21,676 nucleotides of DNA from Acidimicrobiales bacterium (GTDB lineage Bacteria > Actinomycetota > Acidimicrobiia > Acidimicrobiales > Poriferisodalaceae), in assembly GCA_020439485.1 (NCBI GenBank), contig JAGQSP010000109.1, forward strand, positions 3,345-25,020, given 5' to 3'. Within the stretch, counting starts at the first letter, position 1, and every line of letters begins with the position of its first letter. The translations under genes were made by a program, and so were the position numbers. The notes below the pieces were generated by a model. That model was given only the letters and a program-made list of their open reading frames with translations. It was not told where the DNA came from and searched no databases. Below are positions 1-7,122 of this stretch, one piece after another.

Positions 1-162
1 TTCGCCGAGACCACGTCGATGGCGCTCGCCTATGGGCTCGAGATGTCTGGCCTGGTCGGCGGTGCGGTGACGCTGGAGGCCAAGAACGGCACGGAGCTGA
101 ACTTGGCTGCGTCGCTGGGCGTCGGCAATGGTGAGGGCCGCTTGGTGTTGGAGGGCTTCTGA
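1..162 (+). CDS. C-terminal fragment of an unidentified protein
   Basis: An open frame runs from base 1 (no start in the window) to a TGA at 160-162, giving 53 residues. The fragment is small and hydrophobic, rich in Gly, Ala and Leu, and ends in VLEGF. Codon use fits a high-GC genome, with G or C in most third positions. I do not recognise a family from so short a tail. It is convergent with the DAHP synthase gene, with only 13 bases between the two stop codons, and those bases form a small hairpin. Coding status is likely; function is unknown. Confidence 0.6.
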   Translation, partial: FAETTSMALAYGLEMSGLVGGAVTLEAKNGTELNLAASLGVGNGEGRLVLEGF

Positions 163-178
163 TAGCCCGACTGGGCTA
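163..178. terminator. Short bidirectional hairpin between convergent stops
   Basis: TAGCCC and GGGCTA form a perfect 6-bp stem around the loop GACT. The stem contains the stop codon of the minus-strand aroG and directly follows the TGA of the plus-strand gene. There is no T-tract, so termination is inferred from position only. Confidence 0.35.
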
Positions 179-1531
179 AGCCGGGCCGCGTGAGTAGGTG
201 AGCTCCTCGGCGGCACGAAATGCGAGGTCCAGCGACTGACGGCCGTTGAGACGCGGGTCGCACATGGTCTCGTAGCGCGACTCGAGGTCGGCCGTTTCCA
301 GCGACTGGCTGCCGCCGAGACACTCGGTCACGTCGTCGCCGGTCAGCTCGATGTGGAGGCCGCCAGCCCAGGTGCCCGCCGCGCGATGGGCTTCGAAGAA
401 GGCCTGCACCTCGCGCATGATGGCGTCGAAGTGGCGGGTCTTGGTGCCGGTTTCGGTGGAGAACGTGTTGCCGTGCATGGGGTCGCAGGCCCAGACCACG
501 GGGTGGCCAGACTTCTTGACCGCCTCGAGCAGTGGTGGCAGGCGTTCGCCGAGCACGTCGGCACCCATGCGAGTGATCAGGGTCAACCGACCCTCGATGC
601 GACCCGGGTTCAGGGCCTCGCACAGGGCCACCACCTCGTCGGGCTCCATGGTGGGCCCTACCTTGCAGCCGATCGGGTTGTGAACACCCGACAGGAACTT
701 GATGTGGGCACCGTCGAGTTCGCGGGTGCGTTCACCGATCCACAACATGTGGGCCGAACAGTCGTACCAATCGCCAGTGATGGAGTCTTGGCGGGTGAGA
801 GCCTGTTCGTATTCGAGAAGCAGCGCCTCGTGGCTGGTGTACAGGTTCACCTGGCGCATGGCAGCGTCGTCGAGGTCGATACCCGCCGACTGCATGAAGC
901 GAAGGGCTCGATCGATCCCGTCGGCGATCTGTTCGTAGCGCCGGCCTGCTGGACTGTCGGCGACGAACTCCTGGTTCCAGCGGTGGACCTGGCGGAGGTC
1001 GGCGTAGCCACCCTTGGTGAATGCGCGCAACAGGTTGAGGGTCGAGGCCGACTGGTCGTAAGCCCTCAACAGGCGTGCTGGGTCGGGAATGCGAGCCTGT
1101 TCGTCGAAGTCGATGTCGTTGACGATGTGGCCGCGAAACGACGGCAACGAAACCCCGTCGCGGGTTTCGATGTCGGACGAGCGAGGTTTCGCGAACTGCC
1201 CTGCGATCCGGCCGACCTTCACCACCGGAACTCCGCCCGAATACTGCAGCACTGCGGCCATCTGCAGAATCACCTTGAGCTTGTCGCGAATGGCATCCGC
1301 GGTGCCCACGTCGAATGACTCGGCGCAGTCGCCGGCCTGAAGCAAGAAGGCCTCGCCCCGAGCGACCCTGGCCAACTCGTCGGTGAGGTAACGGGCCTCG
1401 CCGGCGAAGATCAGGGGTGGCCGCTTGGCTAGCTCAGAGGTCACCTGCCTGACAGCTTCGGCATCTGGCCACACAGGCTGCTGCTTGGCGGGACGGTCGG
1501 TCCAGCTTGATGGGGTCCAGGTCATCGTCAT
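176..1531 (-). CDS. aroG: 3-deoxy-D-arabino-heptulosonate-7-phosphate synthase, class II
   Basis: This enzyme condenses phosphoenolpyruvate and erythrose 4-phosphate, the first step of the shikimate pathway to aromatic amino acids. The protein (about 451 residues) follows the class II family along its whole length: QQPVWPD near the N-terminus, EAFLLQAGDCAESF with the metal-binding Cys, GRIAGQFAKPRS for substrate binding, SHEALLLEYE, ERTRELDGAH, CKVGPTM, LITRMG, CDPMHGNT with a metal-ligand His, HIELTG with a ligand Glu, and CDPRLN with a ligand Asp. It is close in size to mycobacterial AroG but its N-terminus is shorter, and that extension takes part in allostery in Mycobacterium. The frame opens at a TTG at 1558, but ATG 1531 (or ATG 1525) fits better; no clear Shine-Dalgarno is visible. 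It lies downstream of the sigma factor gene on the same strand, with a hairpin between them. Confidence 0.95.
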   Translation of the reverse strand: MTMTWTPSSWTDRPAKQQPVWPDAEAVRQVTSELAKRPPLIFAGEARYLTDELARVARGEAFLLQAGDCAESFDVGTADAIRDKLKVILQMAAVLQYSGGVPVVKVGRIAGQFAKPRSSDIETRDGVSLPSFRGHIVNDIDFDEQARIPDPARLLRAYDQSASTLNLLRAFTKGGYADLRQVHRWNQEFVADSPAGRRYEQIADGIDRALRFMQSAGIDLDDAAMRQVNLYTSHEALLLEYEQALTRQDSITGDWYDCSAHMLWIGERTRELDGAHIKFLSGVHNPIGCKVGPTMEPDEVVALCEALNPGRIEGRLTLITRMGADVLGERLPPLLEAVKKSGHPVVWACDPMHGNTFSTETGTKTRHFDAIMREVQAFFEAHRAAGTWAGGLHIELTGDDVTECLGGSQSLETADLESRYETMCDPRLNGRQSLDLAFRAAEELTYSRGPA

Positions 1532-1558
1532 GGGACTCACATGGTGCTCTACGCGCAA

Positions 1559-1594
1559 GCGCCGCCGCCACTGAAATTCAGCAGACGACGGCGC
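1559..1594 (-). terminator. GC-rich hairpin between the sigma factor gene and aroG
   Basis: The arms at 1559-1567 and 1586-1594 pair over 9 bp with one G-U wobble, and an inner CTGA/TCAG stem extends the structure. It starts about 20 nt after the sigma stop codon and ends next to the first possible aroG start. No T-tract follows on the minus strand. It could be a terminator for the sigma gene or a leader structure for aroG. Confidence 0.4.
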
Positions 1595-1614
1595 TGGATG
1601 CGGGATGGGTCTGA

Positions 1615-2457
1615 TCAGGCAGCGACGATGCGCTCGGCGTCCTGGCGCAGGTCGTTGACGGCACGCTTCACGAGCCTGCGGGCAGCTTCGGCGGTTACGC
1701 CGAGTTCCTCGCCGACCTCGCGGTAGCTGCGCTTCTCGCCGTCATTGAGCCCGAAGCGCTGCTCGACGGCACGGCGGGCCCGGGCGTCGAGGTTGTTCAG
1801 CAGGCCGACGACCAGGTCCTTTTCGGTGCGGTCGAGGATCTCGGCCTCGGGGCCGTCCTTGGCATCGGGAACCAGGTCCATCAGCGTCGAGTCGCCGTCG
1901 TCGCCAACCGTGCGGTCGAGCGAGGTCGGCGTCGAGATGCGCTGAAGCCAAGCGTGTTCGTCGTCGAGGGCTTCGGTGTCGCCCGAGTTGGCACGCAGGG
2001 CGGCCCGAAGGCTGGCCGAGCGGTCCGAAGGCAGGCGCACGAGGCTCGCCTTCTGGTCGAGGGCCCGGCCTATCGACTGGCGAATCCAGAAGGTCGCGTA
2101 GGTCGAGAACTTGAATCCCTTGCGCCAGTCGAACTTCTCGACGGCGTGCTCGAGCCCGAGGTTGCCTTCCTGGATCAGGTCCAGCAGTTCCATGGCCGGA
2201 GGCAGGGGGTAACGCCGGGCGATCGACACGACCAGGCGCAGGTTGGCCCGAATGAAACGGTCGCGGGCTGCCGCAGCGGTGCTCACATCCTTGCGGAGGC
2301 GGCGCTTGTCGGCGGCGCTGAGATCCTCGCCACTCTCGAGCCGTTCGCGGGCCTCGCGGCCGGCCTCGATCTGTTGCGCGAGCATGCGCTCGTCGTCGGC
2401 GGTGAGGAGGGCAACTGCGCCGATCTCGTTCAAATACTGTCCAACTGAATCGCTCAT
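1615..2457 (-). CDS. Sigma-70 family RNA polymerase sigma factor, short group 2/3 type with altered region 4.2
   Basis: A 280-residue primary-like sigma factor that would direct RNA polymerase to a promoter subset. Visible parts are region 1.2 (VGQYLNEIGAVALLTADDE), region 2 (RFIRANLRLVVSIARRY, LLDLIQEGNLGLEHAVEKFD, FKFSTYATFWIRQSIGRAL), a region 3.2-like segment (SLDRTVGDDGDSTLMDLV) and region 4 (EQRFGLNDGEKRSYREVGEELGV). The acidic region 1.1 is absent. The REPTxEELA segment of region 3 is shortened or lost. The usual RERIRQIE recognition helix is replaced by AEAARRLV, so -35 contacts are probably different. The ATG at 2457 is preceded by AAGGAT, a good ribosome binding site. A CRP-like box lies about 135 bp upstream. 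A stress or alternative factor is likely; the regulon is unknown. Confidence 0.9.
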   Translation of the reverse strand: MSDSVGQYLNEIGAVALLTADDERMLAQQIEAGREARERLESGEDLSAADKRRLRKDVSTAAAARDRFIRANLRLVVSIARRYPLPPAMELLDLIQEGNLGLEHAVEKFDWRKGFKFSTYATFWIRQSIGRALDQKASLVRLPSDRSASLRAALRANSGDTEALDDEHAWLQRISTPTSLDRTVGDDGDSTLMDLVPDAKDGPEAEILDRTEKDLVVGLLNNLDARARRAVEQRFGLNDGEKRSYREVGEELGVTAEAARRLVKRAVNDLRQDAERIVAA

Positions 2458-2591
2458 CGGATCCTTGACTTCTTGCTCACTGTCATCTGGGGGAGTTCGG
2501 TTGTTCGCCTAGTGGGCTGTAAGGCGAGCTTGTTATTTCGACTCCGTGCGTGGTTCAACGGTGCGCTAGCGCGAAAACTTCCCGTCAACAC

Positions 2592-2607
2592 TGTGAAAGC
2601 TGTCACA
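2592..2607. promoter_or_regulatory. CRP/FNR-family operator candidate, TGTGA-N6-TCACA
   Basis: The sequence TGTGAAAGCTGTCACA has two perfect 5-bp half-sites with the 6-bp spacing known for CRP and for mycobacterial Crp. It lies 135 bp upstream of the sigma factor start and 199 bp upstream of the LytR_C gene start. Binding is inferred from the motif alone; no CRP gene is in this window. Confidence 0.55.
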
Positions 2608-2713
2608 CCACTGCCACTTCTTTGGTGTACCCGTTACTGGGCGGGTTCAAACCCGAGGCTGGACCGGCGCCGCTCGCAGTTGTGAGGCGATGGGCGCTCA
2701 AGCCGGCCGTCAA

Positions 2714-2743
2714 TTGTCGCATGTTTTCTCCTGGAAATACAGG
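2714..2743 (+). promoter_or_regulatory. Possible promoter of the LytR_C gene
   Basis: TTGTCG and TACAGG are separated by 18 bp. Transcription would begin near 2750 and give a leader of about 55 nt carrying the GAGGGAG ribosome binding site. The -10 lacks the final T, so the call is weak. Confidence 0.28.
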
Positions 2744-2805
2744 GGTTATTCGGCGATCGCGGCGGTCGACTTGAGACTCACCGGCGGCGTGAGGGAGTCG
2801 AAGCG

Positions 2806-4185
2806 GTGACCAACGATGGGGATATCTCGGGGCCTCCAGGCCTTTTTGATCAAGACGCCCACAGCGAGTGTGGATACCTGCGCGATGCTCAGGTTCGATT
2901 GCCTAGGCGCGGCAGCGCCGGGCGCCGCGCTGTGGGCCGGCCTTCGGTGCCGCTCGGCGCCACGCGGGTTACCAGCCGGGCGCGCTACACGTCCACAGCG
3001 AGACCTCAAAGGTCCACCCGGGGCATCGTCGCCCCACTGCTGATCCTGCTGGTGTCTTTGGGCGGGCTCGCCTATGTCGGGTATCACCAGTACCTGAGCT
3101 CGGAAGAAGGCTCCCAGGGTGCCGCCGCCCAAGCGGGTGAGGTTGTCGATGCGGGCACCAGTACCACTGCACTTCTGGTTCAAACCGACGGAGCCGGCGA
3201 CAGCGTGGGGTTCACGATGATCTCGCTGCACGAATCGGGCGACGCCGTCGTGTTGTTCGCCCCCTCGACCCTGATGGTCGAGGTGCCTGGCATCGGGCTC
3301 GACACCTTGTCCGAAGCGACCCGAATCGGCGGTATCGAGTTGTCTTCGCTGGCGGTCGAGAACCTGCTGACGATCGGCTTCGACCACATCGTCGAGCTGA
3401 CACCGGCCGATGTGACCGAGCTGGTGCGCTCCTTCGATCCGCTGCTGGTCGACAACCCGCGCCGTCTGGATCAGGCAACCGACCGCGATCGCATCGAGGT
3501 TCTGTATCCGGCCGGAGCCCTGCTGTTGGAAGCATCCGATGCCTCCGACTATCTGGCTCGCCGCGGAGTCGCCGAGACCGAACTGCAGCGCCTGGTGCGA
3601 CACCAAGAGTTCTGGGTTTCGCTGCTGGAAGCCCGCTCTGCGGTGGTGGCCGACGAGCGCTCGTTCGGTACCGATTTCGACGACTTCCTCGACGAGTTGG
3701 CCGCCCGCCGCACCGAGGTCGAGTATCGGATACTCGACGTCGACCTCGTTGGCGGAGAAGGCGAGCTGTACAGCGTCGACCGTGCCAGTCTCGAGGACTC
3801 GATCGTCAGGCTCGACCCCAGCCGCGCAACCGGTTCGGCACGCACGAGGGTGCAGTTGCTGAACGGTGTCGGTCGGCCGGGGTTGTCTGCGCCTATCGCT
3901 CGGCTGATCAACCCGGCGTTCGCGTCGGTCGAGCTGGTCGACAACGCCGCTCGGTTCGATCATCGTGTTACCCAGGTCGTCTACTACCACGATGAACAGC
4001 GCGAGGCGGCGGTCGCCATCCGTGATGCCCTTGGGGTTGGCGAGGTCGTCAAACAGCTCGAGCCGATCGACGTCGTCGACATCACCATCGTGGTCGGTTC
4101 CGACCTGGCAGACCTGGTCGAGATCCAACCCGACGTGGCGCCGGTCGTCGACCAGGCCGGTACAAATGCCATCTCGGGACCATGA
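2806..4185 (+). CDS. LytR/CpsA/Psr-like membrane protein with C-terminal LytR_C domain
   Basis: The 459-residue protein has a basic cytoplasmic N-terminus (1-72), one membrane segment (about 74-94) and a large exported part. Residues about 120-280 follow the outline of an LCP domain (DSVGFTMISL, LMVEVPGIG, VENLLTIGFDHIVELTPADVTELV). LCP proteins attach polymers to peptidoglycan in other bacteria. However, the usual SIPRD segment reads APSTLMVEVP here, and the Arg/Asp-rich catalytic stretch before the RQQ motif is not conserved, so activity is doubtful. Residues about 347-432 match LytR_C (VQLLNGVGRPGLSAPIARL, VVYY). The GTG at 2806 follows GAGGGAG with an 8-nt gap. rsfS follows after 37 bp, a common actinobacterial pairing. 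Confidence 0.75.
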   Translation: MTNDGDISGPPGLFDQDAHSECGYLRDAQVRLPRRGSAGRRAVGRPSVPLGATRVTSRARYTSTARPQRSTRGIVAPLLILLVSLGGLAYVGYHQYLSSEEGSQGAAAQAGEVVDAGTSTTALLVQTDGAGDSVGFTMISLHESGDAVVLFAPSTLMVEVPGIGLDTLSEATRIGGIELSSLAVENLLTIGFDHIVELTPADVTELVRSFDPLLVDNPRRLDQATDRDRIEVLYPAGALLLEASDASDYLARRGVAETELQRLVRHQEFWVSLLEARSAVVADERSFGTDFDDFLDELAARRTEVEYRILDVDLVGGEGELYSVDRASLEDSIVRLDPSRATGSARTRVQLLNGVGRPGLSAPIARLINPAFASVELVDNAARFDHRVTQVVYYHDEQREAAVAIRDALGVGEVVKQLEPIDVVDITIVVGSDLADLVEIQPDVAPVVDQAGTNAISGP

Positions 4186-4209
4186 TCGGCAACGCGGTGT
4201 TCGTGCCGA

Positions 4210-4215
4210 TAGCGT
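4210..4215 (+). promoter_or_regulatory. -10 hexamer TAGCGT of a leaderless rsfS promoter
   Basis: TAGCGT is followed by 7 nt and then the GTG at 4223. No Shine-Dalgarno is present, so transcription would start at or near the start codon. Read-through from the upstream gene is also possible. Confidence 0.45.
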
Positions 4216-4222
4216 TGTTCGA

Positions 4223-4618
4223 GTGCCCGACCCTGACGCCACGGATCTGACAGTCGAAGATCTTCCTGCGTTGGTCCGCGCCGCCATCGAGGGGGCGTCG
4301 GAGATCAAGGCCAACGACATCGTCGTTCTCGACGTCGGCGACATGTTGGGCGTGACCGATCACTTCGTCATCGCCAGCGCCCCGAACGTTCGTCAGGTTC
4401 GCCGCATCGCCGAAGAGGTCGAAGAGCAGGTGAAGAAGGCAGGCGGGGCCGGCCCGGTGCAGATCGAGGGCATGCGAGAAGGCATGTGGGTGCTGCTCGA
4501 CTTCGGCGCCTTCGTGGTGCACGTCTTCCACGCCGACAGCCGCCGCTTTTATGACCTCGAACGGCTTTGGAGCGAGGCGCCCAGGCTGCGCTGGGTCGAC
4601 GAGGAAGCGCTCAGCTAG
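4223..4618 (+). CDS. rsfS: Ribosomal silencing factor RsfS
   Basis: RsfS binds ribosomal protein L14 and blocks joining of the ribosomal subunits when nutrients are scarce. The 131-residue protein carries the family signatures: AIEGASEIKANDIVVLDV, VTDHFVIASAPNVRQVRRIAE, an EGMREGMWVLLDFGAFVVHV segment and FHADSRRFYDLERLW. Length fits the family. The open frame continues far upstream inside the LytR_C gene, but that part is low-complexity shadow sequence. GTG 4223 is chosen because the family alignment begins just after it and a TAGCGT hexamer sits 7 nt upstream; ATG 4166, overlapping the previous gene, is the alternative. The last 8 bases overlap the convergent nudC gene. Confidence 0.92.
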   Translation: MPDPDATDLTVEDLPALVRAAIEGASEIKANDIVVLDVGDMLGVTDHFVIASAPNVRQVRRIAEEVEEQVKKAGGAGPVQIEGMREGMWVLLDFGAFVVHVFHADSRRFYDLERLWSEAPRLRWVDEEALS

Positions 4619-5426
4619 AGCTGCGGGCGATCCAGTCCTCGATCAGCTTGCCCGCAATCGACATGCCACCTCGAGGGCACGGCGGCAGGTCGTCGTAGCT
4701 GTACCAACCGGCCTCGACGATCTCCTCCTCCTGAATCTGAAGCTCGCCGCCCGCATAACGTGCAGTGAACCCGATCATCAACGAGTGCGGGAACGGCCAC
4801 GGCTGGCTTCCGAAGTAGCGGATCTGGTCGACATCGATGCCGACCTCTTCTTTGATCTCTCGTGCCACACACGTCTCGAGATCTTCGCCGGGTTCGACGA
4901 AACCGGCCAGGGTCGAAAAGAACCTGCCCGGAAACTGACGACCGTGTGCCAGCAGGGCTCGCCCGTCTTCGCGCTCGACCAGCACGATGACCGCCGGCGC
5001 CAACCTCGGGTATGCCAGTAGCCCGCAAGACGGGCACACGCGGGCCCTGTCCGAGGTGTGCAGTTCTGTTGCCTCACCGCAGCGGCCACAGAAGCGGTGG
5101 GTGCGATCCCATTGAACGATCTGTTCGGCCTTGCCCGCCAGGGCCCACTGGGTTTCGGGCACCCTCGAATAGAGGGTTCTCAGGTCGAGCAGTTCGTGCC
5201 AGTCGGGTGGTTCTTCCTCGTCGTCGAGGTCGACGGCCCACACCGGCCGCCCATCGAGCATTCCCAGGAAGTGTTGTGCCCGGTGGCGTTGGATGGCGGG
5301 CATCGGCCCGAACGGCAATGACTCGGCCCCGGCTTCCACCACCACACGGCTCGACCTGACGATTATCCAGTGCGCCTCAGATGGGTCGGCATCGTCTGGT
5401 GGGGTCACTCTTGGTTCGAAGGCCAT
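4611..5426 (-). CDS. nudC: NADH pyrophosphatase NudC (Nudix hydrolase)
   Basis: NudC hydrolyses NAD(H) to NMN(H) and AMP and in other bacteria removes NAD caps from RNA. The 271-residue protein has the expected order: a divergent N-terminal domain, a zinc ribbon with Cys113, Cys116, Cys131 and Cys134, the Nudix box starting at Gly175 (GFVEPGEDLETC, then REIKEEVGI with the metal-binding glutamates), and the NudC signature SQPWPFPHS at 207-215. Nothing seems to be missing. The ATG at 5426 has no Shine-Dalgarno, but TAGCGT lies 8 nt upstream on the minus strand, suggesting a leaderless mRNA. Its 3' end overlaps rsfS by 8 bp. It is divergent from tesB over only 49 bp. Confidence 0.95.
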   Translation of the reverse strand: MAFEPRVTPPDDADPSEAHWIIVRSSRVVVEAGAESLPFGPMPAIQRHRAQHFLGMLDGRPVWAVDLDDEEEPPDWHELLDLRTLYSRVPETQWALAGKAEQIVQWDRTHRFCGRCGEATELHTSDRARVCPSCGLLAYPRLAPAVIVLVEREDGRALLAHGRQFPGRFFSTLAGFVEPGEDLETCVAREIKEEVGIDVDQIRYFGSQPWPFPHSLMIGFTARYAGGELQIQEEEIVEAGWYSYDDLPPCPRGGMSIAGKLIEDWIARSSS

Positions 5427-5434
5427 GACGAATG

Positions 5435-5467
5435 ACGCTACTCGCCTGGCGAGGGTGGTTGTAGTGT
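5435..5467. promoter_or_regulatory. Overlapping divergent leaderless promoters of nudC and tesB, with central palindrome
   Basis: On the minus strand TAGCGT (bases 5435-5440) lies 8 nt from the nudC ATG. On the plus strand TAGTGT (5462-5467) lies 8 nt from the GTG at 5476. The 21 bp between the two -10 boxes hold a perfect inverted repeat, CTCGCC-T-GGCGAG (5441-5453). Any -35 elements must overlap the opposite promoter, so the palindrome is well placed for a repressor or switch. No consensus -35 is visible. Confidence 0.5.
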
Positions 5468-5475
5468 CGCCGCGC

Positions 5476-6279
5476 GTGGACGAGCAATCGAAGGCGGCCG
5501 ACGTCTTGTCGCTCGAACAGATCGCCGACGGTCTGTTCGTGGGAACAAGCCCCGATTACGAGTGGGGCCGCATCTATGGCGGGTTGGTCGTGGCCCAAGC
5601 CCTGGTCGCAGCCGGCAACACGGTGCCAGAGGGCGTGCATCCACACTCGTTGCATGCCTACTTCATCCGCGGCGGCGATCCGGCGCAAAAGATCGTGTAC
5701 GACGTAGAGCGGGTGCGCGACGGGCGCTCGTTCGTCACCAGGGCGGTGCATGCCAGGCAGGCCAACGGGAACATCTTGATGATGATCGCCTCGTTCCACC
5801 GAGACGAAGCCGGGTTCGAGCGGCAGAACACCGTGATGCCCCAAAGGCTGCCCGACCCCGACGAGCTCGAGAAGTCGGGATGGATGACCGAGATGGACAC
5901 CCGCGAGCTTCCCGGTGACGGATCGGGCAGGTTCGCGATGTGGGGCCGTTGGAGCGGCGAGGAGCTGTCCAACCGCATGCAGCACGCCGCGGCGCTGGCG
6001 TTCATGTCCGATGCGATACCGATGGACTCCATCGTCGACGCCCATCCGGTCACCCCCGAACCAGGCGAGTGGGGCAACCATTTCATGTCGGCCAGCCTCG
6101 ACCACGCCATCTGGTTTCGGGGTCCACTCCGGGCCGACCAGTGGCTTTTGTACGAATCGACCAGCCCGGGACTGCGCGGAAGCCGGGGCACCACGTTCGG
6201 AAATGTCTTCACCGCAGACGGTCAGCTGGTTGCATCGGTGGCCCAGGAGGGCCTTCTGCGCGAGATCGGAGGCAGCTAG
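5476..6279 (+). CDS. tesB: Acyl-CoA thioesterase II (TesB family, double hotdog)
   Basis: The enzyme hydrolyses acyl-CoA to free fatty acid and CoA. The 267-residue protein aligns with E. coli TesB from end to end: LSLEQIADGLFVGTSPDY, RIYGGLVVAQALVAAGNTVP, HSLHAYFIRGGD, DVERVRDGRSFVTR and MMIASFHRDEAGFE in the first hotdog, then SLDHAIWFRGPLRADQWLLY, STSPGLRGSRG and LVASVAQEGLLR in the second. The catalytic Asp (SLDHAIWF), Thr/Ser (ESTSPG) and Gln (VAQEG) positions are present. GTG 5476 is preferred: TAGTGT lies 8 nt upstream and the family similarity begins shortly after. ATG 5425, which overlaps the nudC start, is a less likely alternative. The methyltransferase gene follows 2 bp after the stop. 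Confidence 0.93.
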   Translation: MDEQSKAADVLSLEQIADGLFVGTSPDYEWGRIYGGLVVAQALVAAGNTVPEGVHPHSLHAYFIRGGDPAQKIVYDVERVRDGRSFVTRAVHARQANGNILMMIASFHRDEAGFERQNTVMPQRLPDPDELEKSGWMTEMDTRELPGDGSGRFAMWGRWSGEELSNRMQHAAALAFMSDAIPMDSIVDAHPVTPEPGEWGNHFMSASLDHAIWFRGPLRADQWLLYESTSPGLRGSRGTTFGNVFTADGQLVASVAQEGLLREIGGS

Positions 6280-6281
6280 CC

Positions 6282-7079
6282 GTGCCCGACGACCGCTACA
6301 CCCACGGGCACCATGACGCCGTACTGCGATCGCATCGATGGCGCACCGCCGAGAACAGTGCCGCGTACCTGACGCCGTTGCTGGGGCCCGGAATGTCGCT
6401 CCTCGACGTCGGGTGCGGGCCCGGCAACCTCACCCTCGACCTGGCATCAGTGGTTGCCCCCGGCCCGGTGGTCGGGCTCGACCGTTCGGCCGACGTGCTC
6501 GCCGAGGCTTCGGCACGGTTGGGCGGTGACTCGACGGTCGAGTTTCGCACCGGCGACGTGTACGACCTTCCGTTCCCCGACGACAGCTTCGACGTCGTTC
6601 ACGCACACCAGGTTCTGCAGCACCTGTCCGATCCGGTGGCGGCGCTGCGAGAGATGTACCGCGTCGCCCGCCCGGGCGGGTTGGTGGCGGCCCGCGACGC
6701 CGACTACGCGGCGATGACCTGGCACCCGTCCGACGCCCGACTCGACCGTTGGATGGAGATCTACCAGGCCGTCGCTCGCTCCAATGAAGCCGAGCCCAAC
6801 GCCGGGCGACAGCTGCTGGCGTGGGCCCACGCCGCGGGTCTCGACGACGTAAGCGCTACGGCCAGCGTTTGGTGTTTCGCCGACAACGACTCGCGTCTGT
6901 GGTGGGGCGGTCTGTGGGCCGAGCGCAGCACATCGTCGGCGCTTGCAGCCCAGGCGATCGAGCTGGGCGTCGACGCAGCCGAGCTGGCCAGGATTGCCGG
7001 CGGTTTCGACGATTGGGCTGCCGACCGGGACGCGTGGTTCATCGTGCCGCACGGCGAGATCGTGGTACGCGTCACGTGA
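6282..7079 (+). CDS. Class I SAM-dependent methyltransferase (Methyltransf_11/UbiE-like)
   Basis: The 265-residue protein has the class I methyltransferase core: motif I LLDVGCGPGNLTLDLA binds S-adenosylmethionine, the acidic strand-2 end reads VVGLDRS, then FRTGDVYDLPFPDDSFDVV and LQHLSDPVAALREMYRVARP. The N-terminal YTHGHHDAVLRSHRWRTAE segment is typical of actinobacterial small-molecule methyltransferases. The methyl acceptor cannot be read from the sequence. GTG 6282 follows GGAGG (6268-6272) at a 9-nt gap, a strong ribosome binding site lying in the 3' end of tesB, so the two genes are probably co-transcribed. The sugar kinase gene begins 43 bp downstream. Confidence 0.85.
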   Translation: MPDDRYTHGHHDAVLRSHRWRTAENSAAYLTPLLGPGMSLLDVGCGPGNLTLDLASVVAPGPVVGLDRSADVLAEASARLGGDSTVEFRTGDVYDLPFPDDSFDVVHAHQVLQHLSDPVAALREMYRVARPGGLVAARDADYAAMTWHPSDARLDRWMEIYQAVARSNEAEPNAGRQLLAWAHAAGLDDVSATASVWCFADNDSRLWWGGLWAERSTSSALAAQAIELGVDAAELARIAGGFDDWAADRDAWFIVPHGEIVVRVT

Positions 7080-7122
7080 CGTAGTGCCCTGCCCAGCGGC
7101 GGCCCGGCGCGGCCACCCTTTG

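Larger units (their letters stand above)
2458..2805. promoter_or_regulatory. Divergent intergenic control region
   Basis: This is a 348-bp non-coding stretch between the divergent sigma factor and LytR_C genes. It holds a 10-bp palindrome (GCGCTAGCGC, 2563-2572), a CRP-like box (2592-2607), and a possible plus-strand promoter with TTGTCG (2714-2719), an 18-bp spacer and TACAGG (2738-2743). A TTGACG hexamer lies on the minus strand (2583-2588) beside the CRP-like box but has no good -10 partner. I see no convincing small gene here. Confidence 0.55.

Noticed and set aside
353..1318. Plus-strand open frame (321 codons) opposite aroG
   Set aside because: It is a shadow of a strongly conserved DAHP synthase; no domain or ribosome binding site.
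2633..2660. GGGTTCAAACCC segment resembling a tRNA T arm
   Set aside because: The loop is one base short of a proper T arm, and no acceptor, anticodon or D arm can be folded around it.
3965..4222. Upstream extension of the rsfS frame inside the LytR_C gene
   Set aside because: The extra N-terminus is Ser/Thr/Arg low-complexity sequence from the overlapping gene; family similarity begins after GTG 4223.
2746..4344. Long minus-strand open frame (532 codons) opposite the LytR_C gene
   Set aside because: The sequence is rich in Arg, Gln, Asp and His in a mirror pattern of the real gene and shows no domain. Long antisense frames are expected in high-GC DNA.
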